From the NCBI GenBank assembly GCA_028023455.1, contig JAQFVV010000030.1, positions 8,024,876 to 8,088,875 of the forward strand: a stretch of DNA of 64,000 nt, given 5' to 3'. The stretch is from Epiperipatus broadwayi (lineage: Eukaryota; Onychophora; Udeonychophora; Euonychophora; Peripatidae). The notes beneath the pieces are model-generated. The model had not been told where the DNA came from. It saw nothing but the letters and a program-made list of their open reading frames with translations, and did not search any database. The position numbers and the translations under genes were made by a program. Positions 12,021 to 24,579 of this stretch are shown here, piece after piece (position 1 is the first letter of the stretch; the number at the start of each line of letters is the position of its first letter).

Positions 12021-12320
12021 TATATAGAGCTCATAAATAAGCTCTTAACAAGCTTTGCAGAATACCCCCAACCCCAGACCGATTTCTGCTACTGGCTTCC
12101 TCCATTAGATAAAGTGCTGGGCTTGTCCTGGTATTTTTAATCTAATGCTTGAATATCCTAGTATTTCACTGAGGAAGCCAGTAGCAGAAATTGGTCTGGG
12201 ATTAGGGATATTCTGCAAAGCTTAAGAGCTTATTTGTGAGCTCTATATATAACATTTATAACATAAACTTGTTAAATTAAATCATGTGACATCTGACTTG
12301 ATTTTTTTGTAATTTTAGGT
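12021..12320 (+). mobile_element. Family B hammerhead repeat, inverted partial dimer
   Basis: Inverted arms: TATATAGAGCTCATAAATAA with GCTCTTAAC, AGCTTTGCAGAATA on the left; TATTCTGCAAAGCTT, AAGAGCTTATTTGTGAGCTC on the right. Between them lies the unit body (GTGCTGGGCTTGTCCTGG) followed by the + strand ribozyme. After the right arm comes the tail (AACATTTATAACATAAACTT, AAATCATGTGACATCTGACT, TGATTTTTTTGTAATTTTA). The left arm breaks inside the ribozyme. Confidence 0.75.
12164..12201 (+). ncRNA. Hammerhead ribozyme motif with intact core (family B)
   Basis: Stem I TTTCA with TGGGA (five pairs, two G-U), core CTGAGGA exactly on consensus, short stem II (GC-CAGTA-GC flanked by an A-A mismatch), GAA, stem III segment ATTGGT, cleavage-site C. 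The catalytic bases are all present but stem II is weak. Confidence 0.65.
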
Positions 12321-15300
12321 TAATTTTATCTGTAAGAATGGACTTACTTCAATAATTTTTTCACTTTTAACAATTCATTTTGAATATTACCATCATCAAA
12401 ATATTGTAAATTCATGTTTCAGGAAAATGAAAGTTTAAAATAAACTGTTTTTAAGTTATGCACTCTTTTTTTTTTTGGAAAATTTTTGCAAAATAAATAA
12501 CAATCTCCTTAAATATTTGAACTAGTTATATATCAAGATTTCCAGTTAATTTTTTTTTTTTTCTTGTATTAAAAGTATAAATATTTGAGAATACTTAAAC
12601 AATTGATTTTTCAAAATTGTTAAACTAAAAACTATTAAAATTTAATATTTTTTTTTATAATATTATAAAATATATATATGTTTTTAACCCCAGAATTGTG
12701 TATATTTGCACAAATAGAAAAAGGACACCCATACTGCTATGTAGCTAAAAATCAAGGAATGCATTGTATGATAAGACTCAAAGCAATAATTATTGATTTA
12801 TGGTTATTTAAATATGATTTACTTAATGTGAGGCATTTTATTTAGTTAATATGGTAATATGATAATAAATTTATTTTATGTGCATATTTGATTTTTTTCA
12901 CTTTAGAAAACATTTTCCTTTCTTTAATATAAAAACAAACTATACCATCTGAAACAGTCAGTTTCATCCATCTGCCTGTTTCATGTATGTTACCCCCACA
13001 CCTATCTCTGTGCCAGGTTTAAACCCTCTCAGAGTACCCATTTAAACAACCATAACTTATTATATATGTGGGATTGCACATATATATGCAAATGGCAAGT
13101 CTTTAATGTAATAATATATGTATATATTACAGATATGTGTTCATTTTAAAAGATTTCTAGTTTAAGAACTGTTTTAGTCTAAATTATTAGTCAATTTTAT
13201 GGTTATATTACTGAAATCATATATGTATATAGACGCAGTCCCGACTTGTTATTCTACATATATAGTAATAAAATTAGTTTTACACTAATTATAAAAGTAG
13301 TTTTTAGTTTTACTTGTAAACAACTTTTAAATTAGTCATGCAATAGTCTTAAAATAATGCGAACTTGATTTTATAAATCTAAAGTTTTAATGACAATTCT
13401 CAGAATTTTATAGAGATGTGATAATAAACTACAGGGGGAAAAGGTAAAAAACAAAACAAAATCTAAATTAGTTTTAGCAATTAAATATGTTTTTTAAAAA
13501 TAAATTAATGGGTTTTTCAACTATGGTCAAGCTTGTAAAAATAAACAGGTGGCCAGGGTTAAGAAAAATATAAATATTTCAAGTTTTGTGGCCAAGAAAA
13601 AAGAGTTATATTTAATAAGTGAATTGTAATATGAAATCCATGTTCGTTTTATCTTTAAAATGACGGGGTAAAGTAGGCGATCACTCATCTCTCCTGCCAG
13701 AGGTGGAAGTGTCAACTTATCATCCCAAGTGCCCAGAACTGCAATGAAGACAACTGACTGGTAAATTTTCACTCAGAGCTCTGTTCATAAACTGTGACTT
13801 TCAATTCTCTATTTTAAGCTAGCTATTTATTAAACCCACCTTTACAAACACCTTTTCTAATATTTGCAAAGAAAGCTGTTAAATGCTAATGTTTGAATCT
13901 TGTCTGATTGCAAAACTTGCAAAATTAAATTCTCTCTTAAAATGTAAAACTATGATAATCTATTTTAAATTAAATGTATAATTTTCTGCTGTTTTTTATG
14001 CCTATTTTTGAGCTATTCAATTTATTCTATAATTTTATCAGTGTAATATTATATGTATTTAATATGCCAAATAACTCGAAACCATGAGTATTTATAAGTA
14101 TAATTTTATCTTATCGCTCTGCAAAGATAATTTCAAATCTTCGCTATAATAAATATTAAATAATTGAAGTATTATTTTTTTCACTCACTGTTTCAATATC
14201 ATGTTATTATTTTACTGATTAATTTAGGGTATTAATATTATAATAATCAATAGTGCTCTAGTTAAAATTGTAGTTTCCTTAACTATAGTTATAAATTATA
14301 ACTATCTATATATGTATATGAATTAGCCACAGAGATATTCTCAAAGCATATTTTAATGTTTTATTCATAATTACCACACAAATATACTTTGTCCTCCTTA
14401 GATTTATATATGTTGAGACTCAGGTAATAATCTTAAACTAGGTTACTAATTAATTTAGTCCCTAAATAGATATTTGAAATACTAAATTTGAGAACTGAGT
14501 TGTATAGATACACAAATAGACGTTATCTACTTTTAATGCATGCTAGGATAATTTACGTATTTGCATTATATATATGTATAAGCTGTGGATGTGTCCTTAC
14601 TAAGTACGCAATGTATAATTAACTGCTTGCTGTATGATTTTTGATGAGTTGCTGGTGGAGGTCACACTTATCCTCTTAGTTTGGGTAAAGCATACTCTTT
14701 TAGAACTGGGCACAAGGATCCAGATTATTCATAATTAATGCTTATCTGACTCCCTGAACTACTAATGTTCTTATTCATAGCAATTTGTTCCGGTCATAGG
14801 GCAACCGAGTATTTGATGCTGATGCCCATGAATAATGACCCATTCGCACCTTCTAGTCTTATTAATATTTAAATATGTGCCATAGAGTATATAGGTAAAC
14901 CTATAATAAAACAATTCTCTCTCTCTTTTATATTAAATGCTTATCCAATATCAGTGTATATCTTAATCTAGATTAACGCTAACCTGCATATCTCTAAGCC
15001 TGATTATGTGCTTGACTTAACTTGTTATATAGATAGATGCCATAGGAGCACTATTAAGTTAGTTATATAACTTTGGCTATTAAATTCCATATGATTTAGC
15101 AGACTACACAAGAGCTAGAAATTTGGCATATTAATATAGGCATAAACTTAAAGACCATACTACACTTTATTGAACACTTATAGTGAGATAGCATGTAACA
15201 TTAATCTCATTAGTTGTATGACACCTGCGAGTGTAATCTTTCACATTGCCATTACATAATTCTGTATATTTTAGTTTTACTATCTTTTATTTTATTTATT

Positions 15301-15774
15301 AAATGAATATTATTTAAAATATAACTCATTTTCATATCTTTATTGTTCGTAAGTTCATTTTCATCCAACTCTACATTTATGTGTACATACTTCATTAGAT
15401 ATATATATATATATATGTAGACCATTTTATTAAATTTTATAATTAATCGATATATTAGTGGTTCACTTAGTCACGTGTGTGTATATCTGACCAAATCAAT
15501 GTTAATTTAATTAATTTATGAGTCTCTTGTTTTACCCTGTGCAACTGCTGGACCGAGGTGAAATTAAATGTCTGTGTAACTTGGGAAATGTCATCCACAG
15601 GGTATTAGATCATTGAGCAGAGGTGAAAGAATTGAATGTTGGCCGGATTCTGGATCCCAGCATCTAGATTCGATCGGCTTTAGGGTATTTTGCTTGTGTT
15701 CTAGATTTTGTTACATGGAGGGGCAATTCTTACCATTACACATCATTTTGACTGTGATGTGTCTTGTTATATTT
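12321..15774. other. A/T-rich intron sequence, nothing recognised
   Basis: There is no supported gene or repeat family apart from an (AT)n run at about 15399-15417. The 81-codon minus-strand frame at 13527-13772 (starts MKIYQSVVFIAVLG) has no family resemblance and no flanking splice signals that I trust. Confidence 0.45.
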
Positions 15775-15925
15775 AATTAGATTCTAATTGAGATATTATT
15801 CTGTTTCTCCAGGTACTGCCACTAAAGAAAGTGACTTCAGATATATTAATCATAAATCTTTCCATGTACAGTTGGAGCAGTACCAAATGAGGCAGTATTC
15901 CAATACTAGTGATATTCCATTTTGT
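15775..15925 (+). repeat. Old dispersed repeat, copy 2
   Basis: Partner of 10655-10800 (same block order, about three bases in four matching by eye). Class unknown. No open frame. Confidence 0.5.
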
Positions 15926-18900
15926 CAAATTTTGGTGATTGATCCATAAATATGTTAGTTCTCTATTGTTAAATTTTGAATTTCATTCCATTTTGAGTCC
16001 TGAACAGAGATATATATGACTCATATTTACATTTCTGTTACAGTATAAATATTGCTTCCTATTACATAATTGTTCTGTATGCATTTTTAGATATAAAATA
16101 ATGTACTTTATGATTATTATTTTGATTTTATGTCCAGATGTAGAATGAATACTTGTTGTGTAGCAAAATAATCAATGCAACATGAATATATCAAAAAATT
16201 ATCTGCAGGTTTTCTAATTATTGCATTTTTAATTCATTGACCTACTACTAATCTATTTGGCTTATAAGAGCACAGGTAATATTAAGATTTTAAATTGCAT
16301 AAAATTTCATCAGATCAAGGAAATCATTCTAATCAGTATTCTTGGAATATTAGTTTTTATTTGTGATGAACTTATCTTAAGCTAATTATAGAAGATTTAA
16401 GATCCATTATATTGCTTTTTATCTAAGTATGCTTATTTGTTTTCAAGTTTAGGGATTATACTTTTGGTGTATCACATTGTCTGTTTTCATTACTTCATTG
16501 ATGACATGATCAAATTTAATTTTTATGATTTACTTTTTATGCCTAAATGAATATTATCTAGTTTCATAAAAGAAATTCCTGTCAACTTTCAACTGAACAT
16601 TGATGGCATATATAGGAAACTGTGATGCTAAAATTTATATGGATTCCACTCAATTCTGTATGATGAATTATAGGCTTATGGATATATTCTATATGAGCTC
16701 ATCACATATTTGCTCTTTATGAGAAAAGTTACTGCTAAATTCAAAAATATTTCTGATCATAAATAATAAATTCTTAATGATCGTAGGAAGATGGTGCAAA
16801 TAAATACATCAATATTGAGAATTCTTAAATTCACAAATCAAGTGTAAAAACAACATGCAATTTCTAGAATCACTGTTATGTGCTATCAGATTAGTCAAAT
16901 AATCATTGAACATTTTAAAAACAAATTTTCTGATCTTGTAACCAGCCATGGAAGTGATTAAATTTCCAAGCCAAATGCTCCACTTAATATACCAGGGATG
17001 TTAGTATTTAATTGCCAAGTTTAATCCAGCCAATGCATATTATTCAGCAACATTATAGCTCTTTAGTACACAAAGTGCAAGGACTGTTTCACATGACAAC
17101 CAATCATGTGCAACAGAACTTTACAAGCAAAAGTTAACCAATTGACATTGTACTGATTAAGAGCTACAATTATGTGAATTTGCAACTGCTATCAAACCAA
17201 ATATTTCATTTGCTAATTGATGTCTGTCACTTTAATTACATTTGACTGCAACAATAATTAAAGTACCTCAGATACTCTCTCCTGTATTCCTGATAACAAG
17301 GCCCTTGCACAGGGCCAATACTGTTCTCTTTGCATAATAAATAAATATTTTTTTGAAATATTTGTCTTCATTCATTTCCAATCTTCTTTTTCTGAGAAAA
17401 TAATACTTCAGCTCTTGCATGTGTTGACAGTATCATGATTTCTACTAGGGACATAAGCCTTCTGATTATTGAAACTATTATCCAATTACCAATTTTGATC
17501 AAATAACTCAAATCCTGTATCTGTAGTAAAATAACCAATAATGGAAAATATTGTAAAGGAATAACTATTATCCATGTTTACTGGAATGTCATGTAATTTC
17601 TTGATGTGTTAATATGCACATTATTCACAAGATTATTCATGAGTATTCTATAATATAACTATAATTAATCCTTGTAAATATCATCATCTGAATAGTAAAA
17701 ATTACCATGCCACTCTTAAAAATGCATCCTTTCGTTCTCTAGCCCATATGGCAGCCAATTTAACTAAGTCATGGTTGACATTAAAAATATGTATCTTATA
17801 TTTATGATGAACCAGCTCTCTCAGAATATCTTTAGTATTTAGTGATTTTAATGTAATCAATTTGAAATCATTTGCCAATATGTCTATGGCCAATTATTAA
17901 AAAGACTGTAGAGGTCATCATTTCAATTTAAACATTTAATATATTTTCATTTGCCAATGTCAATATTTTAGATTGGAATTGATATACATTGTCCTATGGA
18001 TCAACTAGCATTAAAAAAGAACTGGATGATTGTGAAATATAGTCAAATTATTTTAAGTTCAGCCAAAAAACATTTGGATTAATAGAAAATTGATTATTAA
18101 AATATTGGGATCAAATTAGTTTATCATTTGTTTCCCACTCTAACATTTTTAAATAAAACTTGAAGATAGACATATGATATAATATATGGACTGCATAGAA
18201 AGGAAGATAAAACCTTTATTCACATTATAAATATATGCACCTTCTTCATTTATGAGGAAAGTGAAAATTTTTATACTTTAACTATCAGCTAAGTGATAGG
18301 ATGAAGATAAGAGCAGTCTTAAATCTGTTTAAGAGTTCTGTGACTATGCAAATGTCAATAAATACATTTCCCAACCAAAAAATTTTATGCTCATCAATAA
18401 ATATTTATAGTAATTTTTGGAGTATCAGTATGAGTTCCAAGTATTTCCTCACAAAAAATAAAATAAAGGATTTATAGGTTCATGTTATGGTTCAACCAAA
18501 TGAAACTTTTTAAATTGTGTATGTGAATAATGGAATCATGACCATAATCATATTTAAAACATATAAATTGATTATATTACAAACTAATTAGTAGAAAAAA
18601 CCAGAAAAAACAATCATTGGTGTCCATAATATCTAAATTGTTTTGACACTTAGATGTTCCTTTATGAAGGGAACTGACTAAAAAACTTCAATAGATAGAT
18701 CTAATATAAAATTTAGAGTAAGTATATATAAAAATGCATTTTTTAATGAGGAATCAAAATACGTGTAAAAATTTTTTTTTGGTTATATATTTGCAACTTT
18801 TTTTATATATACTACATGTCATTATAATTTATCTATAAATGTCATATTTACTGCAGTCATAATCATTTATTAAACTAAAGATTATTATATCATTTTAAGC

Positions 18901-19059
18901 TCAAATATCAACTTTAAACTCTGTTAAAGATTAATACAGTATATCTGTTTTTAATATAGGAAATTCAATACATCAAATTATAGTAATTTGATATTGATAA
19001 ATACTTAACAAATGATATATGAATTTTTTCTACAGTATAGGCTTTTTCATAACTGCACT
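15926..19059. other. Intron sequence of mixed composition, possible old element
   Basis: About 16.9-17.9 kb is less A/T-rich than its surroundings and contains AGGCCCTTGCACAGGGCC, a short hairpin at about 17299-17316, plus a 63-codon minus-strand frame at 17702-17893. I recognise no domain. It may be a decayed transposon, but nothing names it. Confidence 0.35.
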
Positions 19060-19265
19060 TACATATGTAATATATAGGGGGTTTGAACTCAGACTTTTAC
19101 ACAACCCTCAACCAACCATGCTATCTCATACTGCTGATACGCTTGATCACACGTTGGTGATTAATTATCTTTTCGACATGTGTATGATCAAATGTATCAG
19201 CTGTATGAGATAGCTGGATGTTTGAGGGTCGTGGGAAAATCTGAATTCAAACTTCCTATATATTA
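19060..19265. mobile_element. Family D foldback copy, ribozyme deleted
   Basis: Inverted ends are TTTGAACTCAGACTTTTACA on the left and TCTGAATTCAAACTTCCTA on the right. Inside them CTATCTCATAC.GCTGATAC, GATCACACG face GTGTATGATCA, GTATCAGCTGTATGAGATAG. Only the tail part of the family D unit is present. The CTGATGA segment is missing between the arms. Confidence 0.75.
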
Positions 19266-19951
19266 ACAAATGATATTTTGACCTGGGCAAATTTTAGAGT
19301 TCTGGTTCGGCTATATATGTTTTATTGGAGTCTTTTACCATTTTTAGATATCTCTATTCATATCTTTTAAGTATGTGTAATGGGTAGAAGTTTTTAGTAT
19401 ATAGGTTTTTTTTTTTTTTTGTTATTGTCCTAAATTCAATAAATAATGCTCCAAAATTTAAATATATGTATTTTTATAGGTACAATAATTATTGTGATAC
19501 TATAATATTATAGAATTAATTCAAATGTGTTAAATTCTTAGAACAAATTTTTGTACATTAAAGAATTACAAAAAAAAAAAAAATTAACTCAAGGCTAGAG
19601 GAAATTAATGGTGCTCGTTTTGTAAAGCTTCAATTAACATTTGATTAATATACTTGAGTTTTATTTTATTGATGCCCTAATAATCTTTTTATTTGTAAAA
19701 GGATAAATTAATTCTATCTTGCTGAATATAAATAAATATTCAAATAAATAAAATATATATTTAGTCAAGTATAATATAATATAGTAGTTCCTCTGCAGAT
19801 GAATGATTCTATAAAAAATATTTAAAATTTTATTTCATAAGCTGATAATGAACAAAAAATGTCAATTGTATTTATTTAAGAATAAATGTTTAAAAATATT
19901 TTGCAATATTTTTTAATACTTTTTTGTCAAAAAATTTATTTAATTACAGTA
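19266..19951. other. A/T-rich spacer, nothing recognised
   Basis: Only A/T-rich sequence with T and A homopolymers is seen between two family D copies. Confidence 0.45.
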
Positions 19952-20262
19952 TATATAGGGAATTTGAACTGAGACTTTCAAGCACTTTTCAACTGTCCAC
20001 ACTATCTCATATCACTGATACACATGATCACACATATGTAGAAAGGCTCACTAATATCCATATTTTGTGCTGAACCAGTTGGTCCAGATTATCATCGCAC
20101 ACAATCTGGACCAACTGTTGAATGCTGGTTCAGCACGAAATACTATTGGTGATTATTGATCTTTTCTACATGTGTGTGATCATGTGTATGAGTGATATAA
20201 GATAGTGTGGATAATTGAAAGGTGCTTGGAAGTCTGAGTTCAAATCCCCTGTATTTATAATT
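19952..20262. mobile_element. Family D foldback copy with one ribozyme
   Basis: A long palindrome: TTTGAACTGAGACTTTCAAG .. CACTATCTCATATCACTGAT on the left and its approximate complement ending AGTCTGAGTTCAAATCCCC on the right. The loop holds AATCTGGACCAACTG and its inverted partner. The right arm carries a recognisable ribozyme; in the left arm the CTGATGA-stem II segment is deleted. The end motif GAGTTCAAATCCC resembles a tRNA B box (GGTTCRANTCC). Confidence 0.8.
20110..20150 (+). ncRNA. Hammerhead motif, family D (core A6 changed)
   Basis: Stem I ACCAA with TTGGT (five Watson-Crick pairs), core CTGTTGA (A6 replaced by T), stem II TGCTG-GTT-CAGCA, GAA, then a shortened stem III (ATACTA). 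Likely inactive. Confidence 0.65.
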
Positions 20263-21379
20263 AGGCTCCAGGTATATGAAGAGTGCCTGTATTTCAAATA
20301 TTAATTACAGTATATCTATTTTTTTTTGGAAAAGAACATTTTTGTTTTTACAAAAAAAAAAAAAGTTTTATCTATAATGAAAAATTTCAATAATTAAAAA
20401 TAAACTGTAGATATTGTTTGTCATGAAAAAGGAATACAGATGACATTCTACAATAAAAGGTTTTCTCTTTTTTTGAACAAAATTAATTGTTTCAGTCCTA
20501 AAAATTGTAGCACAGTGTTTGATTAAAACATCTAAAGTTTAGAGGTCACTATTAAACAAAGATAAATGAAAATAAATGCGATTGGTTAACAAAGATATAT
20601 CATTCAATAATGAATTCTGAATATATGATTTTATGATCATTTCTTTAAGGGTTTGTTAGAAAGCAATGATTTTTATCGTTGATGATGATCAGGTGATCAT
20701 AATCTCTTTGGTAAAAAATCTTATAAATTATAAAATCTGATTTTTTTATATATCGCCTACTGAAAGAATAGTGAAGATATTAAACACTCAAATTACTATT
20801 TATAATGCAACGTTTTTATAAGTAGAAAATCTGAAAACCTTAGTTCAAATTCTTTTATAGATGTTGGGAAATTTTCAAAAATGAATAATCTCCTAAATAT
20901 AAATATGTAATTATATTAGTAAAATGGAAAATATTTAACAATGAAACATAATATATTAGTAAACTTAAATGTAATTTATTAAATAAAAAATTTACTAAAA
21001 TAAATGTAAATTTATTATTTGTATTTACTTAATTAGAAAGAAATTTTACTGTCATAAATGACAAAAATTTGAATACACCATTGCAATAAATATTGTCTCA
21101 TTTTTGTTTATTATAAAAATGATGACGAATAGAGAAGGTGTTAAAAGATTTATTAGTAAATATTTGTATTGCTTAAAAAAATAATTGAATAGAAAACTGT
21201 ATTAAAATTCATTATTTATTTACATTTAATTGAAATTTTGCATTACTAAATGGTAAAAAATTTATAATTAAGTCGAAGCTTCTACATTTGTATGCTAAAT
21301 GACTATTTCTTTGAAATTATTTTTCTGTTTATATTTTGAGAATAAATAGTTAGCATAGAATTTTGAACTTTTTGATTTT
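20263..21379. other. A/T-rich spacer, nothing recognised
   Basis: No gene or repeat could be matched here. Open frames are short and of low complexity. Confidence 0.45.
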
Positions 21380-21733
21380 ATATTGAGGCTCATGTGAAAG
21401 TCTAGTTCGAATCCCTTATACATTACATTATATGTGCAGGTGTGTGTAAGCCTGTACAGTGTCTTAAATTACATGTTAAAATGGTGCATTAAGTCTGCCC
21501 ATCCCTTGCTTATGTATGTAAATGGATTATTCCCCAGTATATGGTCAGAATGACTAACGTCAATATATGTAGGATGACAACCTTGGCACTAATGTGGGCT
21601 TTGAATGTTCCATCATCATTTCAATGAAATGGATGGCTGAAGAGTTGTGGGTTGGAGTAGTTTGAAACCTGTCCATTAAAGTATGAAGAAAGCTGAGCAC
21701 TGAATGTAGATATGTGTGGAAATAGTAATCTGG

Positions 21734-21777
21734 GTCAACTGATGATTGCTGGATTAGCATGAAATATGTATATTGGT
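21734..21777 (+). ncRNA. Hammerhead ribozyme, type I, intact core (family D)
   Basis: Stem I GTCAA with TTGGT (two G-U at the outer end), core CTGATGA, stem II TGCT..AGCA closing a five-base loop, GAA, stem III ATATGTAT, cleavage-site A. All catalytic core bases (G5, A6, G8, A9, G12, A13, A14) match consensus. Confidence 0.82.
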
Positions 21778-21900
21778 GATTATTTATCTTTTCAACATGT
21801 GTGTGATCAGGTGGGTCAGCAATATGAGATGGCATGGAGAGTTTGAGGTCATATGAAAGTCTGAGTTTGAATCCTTATATGTGTGGAGATAGTAATTTGG

Positions 21901-21944
21901 GCCAACTGATGATTGCTGGTTTAGCATGAAATACGTATATTGGT
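21901..21944 (+). ncRNA. Hammerhead ribozyme, type I, best-preserved copy (family D)
   Basis: Stem I GCCAA with TTGGT (four Watson-Crick pairs plus G-U), core CTGATGA, stem II TGCT/AGCA after a T-T mismatch, GAA, stem III ATACGTAT (perfectly self-complementary), cleavage-site A at 21939, predicted cut after it. Spacing and sequence fit the minimal type I hammerhead found in metazoan retroelements. Confidence 0.85.
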
Positions 21945-22046
21945 GATTATTTATCTTTTCAACATGTGTGTGATCAGGTGGGTCAGAAATATGAGATTGC
22001 ATGGAGAGTTGAGGGTCATATGAAAGTCTGAGTTTGAATCCTTAAA

Positions 22047-24574
22047 TATTTATATAGAATTGAAAATAAATAGGCTACAGTTCAACTTTTTCATAAAGAG
22101 GAAATGTGTTCTGAGAATATATTTTTATATTGAATAAGTTATGTAACCTTCTGCAAACATTAAACTGTCACCATTTTTAAATATCAAATTGCAAAAGTTT
22201 TTGATTTCTGTTGTCAAAATTGTGATTAAAAACATATCCAAAGAATTATGGATAAATCTATTGTCAGATGTCATCTTATATGGACATTAAAACTATAACC
22301 ACATTTTGCAACTTTTTAAATTATTTTTTAATATAGAAAAGTAGACATTTTACATAACTTAAAAGTAAGTTTAACTTCTTTATAAAAATGTAATATGAAT
22401 ACACTGTTCTTTTTTTTTTTAATTTTGTATAATGTGATAATTTAATCTAATGTTAAAAACTATCACAATATAAAATCTATGTTTTGTTATTGAAAATAAA
22501 CTTTTAGCTTAGAATCAATTTGTTTTAAACTATGCAGATAGTTGGAATTTTATATAAAGAATTAGTTTTATTTTTTTATATTTACTAAAGACAAAACTAG
22601 TTGTCATTTTAAATTGCTGTACTGTTTTTTTCCATAGTATTAAATTTTTGTATATCATATACAAATGCAAAGATAATTGCATCACATGTATTTATATATC
22701 ATTTAAATTTTAATCTGATTTTAATGTATATACTATGGAAATTATAAATTAGGTATATCTTTGCAATTCAAGGTAACGTAACCTAAAAGTATTTGGGGAA
22801 AAAAAGTGTTGAGTAAATTAATGGTAGTCCACCTATAATTAATGGAAAGGGTAAAATTGAAAGAATGAAAGGGGGGGGGTATTCATCTTGAAGAAATGGA
22901 AAAGCATAGATATTTAGATATGTAGAAATTGTTTTGACAGTTGGAAATTGAAGTCAAGATAAAAAAAATACATAGGATTGATTAAAAATTTGGCATGTTA
23001 TTTTGTATAAGATGATGACTTTAGCCCTTTGAGGCTGAATGTACACCATTTTGAATTGTAAGCAATTGGATTAAGATGCAATTTATACAATATCTTCAGA
23101 ATTAATGTACTAAATGTGAAGTGCCATATGTGATTAAAAGAAACAAATACTATGGAATATCATAATGCTGAGAAAATATAGTTATTAGATTACCCTTGAA
23201 AAATATTAGAAAAATTAATTTTTTAACACTTTTACGAATGCTTATTTTGTTATAGGTTCACAAATTTTAAATCTTGAGTGTTACAGATTTCTTATGAAAT
23301 TTAAAAAAAAAAGTATATGACATGACTTCCCTGAGATAATTCTTAATTGCAAAGTATTAAAAATAAGATATGCTGAAGGGTTTTATTTTTGCTAGCTCAC
23401 CAAGATCTTGTCCTTCTATACAGCTATCTGCTGCACGTATGCTTTTTTCTAGGGTAAAAAAAATAATATTTCACAATAAATATCAGATATTAGGCATTGT
23501 ATATCATATATTATGCAAAGAAAACTTAATTAAAAATGAAATTAATTTTAAAATAATTGCAAGAAATAATAATATATAAAAGAGCAAAGAGGAAAAGTCA
23601 TAAATGATAACTAAACAAGAAAAATTTTTTTTTTCAGTTTAGTGCTATATAAAATATTAATGAAAATAGAAAAAAATATCCATAGATTGCAAAAAATAAA
23701 ATATAGTTGATGTACATAACAAAGATATATGATACAGATCCGTACAAAACATACATGAGATACAGCTTACAGTTTAAGATATGACAATGAAATAAATTTA
23801 ATCTTTTCATTATAATCATTATTTACAATATATATATAATATTTATACTACAACTGTTAGAAAATATTACTTTCATATAAAATTACAATTAGATAAGTTC
23901 TAAGCATTTGGAGTTATATATGTATTGGATCACAGACATTCTACAACACAAAATAAACCTTTATTCTATAGCATTATAAATTATTTATATAAAAAAAATA
24001 TTGTATAGTTAAAGGTGATAAAAAATATTATCTTGGAAATATATTTACAATTGGTTATGGTCTAAACCCAAGGAATTACATATATACTATAATGGAACTG
24101 CAGGGTGTACCATAGGATGATGTAAATAAGACTAAGTAGTTGGATGATTTGAATACAATGTATCAAATAATCTACATCAAGTCATATCCTAAATCTATGA
24201 TTTGACATCCCATTTGGGTGTGCCAGATATTACAGAATCAGAAATGGCATATAACAAAGGGAGCGCATCTCATTACTGTCAGACCTAGGCCTTCGAGTAG
24301 GATGCTAAAGATGTCACAATGAAATGCTTAGTTCCAAATCACATCTACTTTTAGTATGGTATCTCATAATTTACTTAAAACATTTCAATGTAATTTAGAC
24401 TAGTGAATATTTATTACATCTCCCTTTTTAGACCCAATTACACCACAGAATTCAAACTCAGAGAGTTCTTGCAGTCAGCTCTCTTCACGGATGGACTTAC
24501 TTAATTATCGACCAAATATGCCTATGTATAAGCATAGATATGAAAAATATTGCTGATGATCAATAATTTTGGAG
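22047..24574. other. A/T-rich intron sequence, nothing recognised apart from one short repeat
   Basis: There is a G run at about 22870-22878. A 66-bp repeat at 23935-24000 recurs at 26606 and is listed separately. No gene is supported. Confidence 0.45.
23935..24000 (+). repeat. Short dispersed repeat, copy 1
   Basis: GACATTCTACAACACAAAAT, AAACCTTTATTCTATAGCAT, TATAAATTA.TTATATAAA recurs at 26606-26672 with few changes. It could be the end of an otherwise unrecognised element; the partner copy starts with the same CAGACATTCT. Confidence 0.7.
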
Positions 24575-24579
24575 AGCAA

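Larger units (their letters stand above)
21380..22046 (+). mobile_element. Family D multimer: tail, full unit, then a second ribozyme-tail unit
   Basis: Order on the + strand: a tail end at 21387-21420 (GGCTCATGTGAAAGTCTAG, TTCGAATCCC); a full unit body about 21430-21730 (GCCCATCCCTTGCTTATGTA, CATTTCAATGAAATGGATGG, GAAACCTGTCCATTAAAGTA); a ribozyme at 21734-21777; its tail; then a second ribozyme at 21901-21944 and its tail. The second ribozyme-plus-tail segment repeats the first at a distance of 167 bp. It is a head-to-tail partial dimer. The body corresponds to the minus-strand bodies at 62.5 and 63.0 kb. No protein is encoded; open frames in it are chance. Confidence 0.85.

Noticed and set aside
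11746-12027. 93-codon hydrophobic open frame
   Set aside because: Low-complexity A/T-rich translation that runs into the family B arm. No splice sites or family resemblance.
13527-13772. Possible exon reading VLGTWDDKLTLPPLAGEMSD on the minus strand
   Set aside because: It looks protein-like over about 30 codons but I find no family, no matching partner exon and no reliable splice signals.
21560-22002. Two overlapping minus-strand open frames (91 and 72 codons) with similar residues
   Set aside because: They are translations of the duplicated family D repeat; the similarity is at DNA level and follows the ribozyme units. No host protein is implied.
24437-24560. GC-richer stretch considered as a tRNA gene or exon
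   Set aside because: It has no A/B box spacing, no cloverleaf and no open frame worth reporting.
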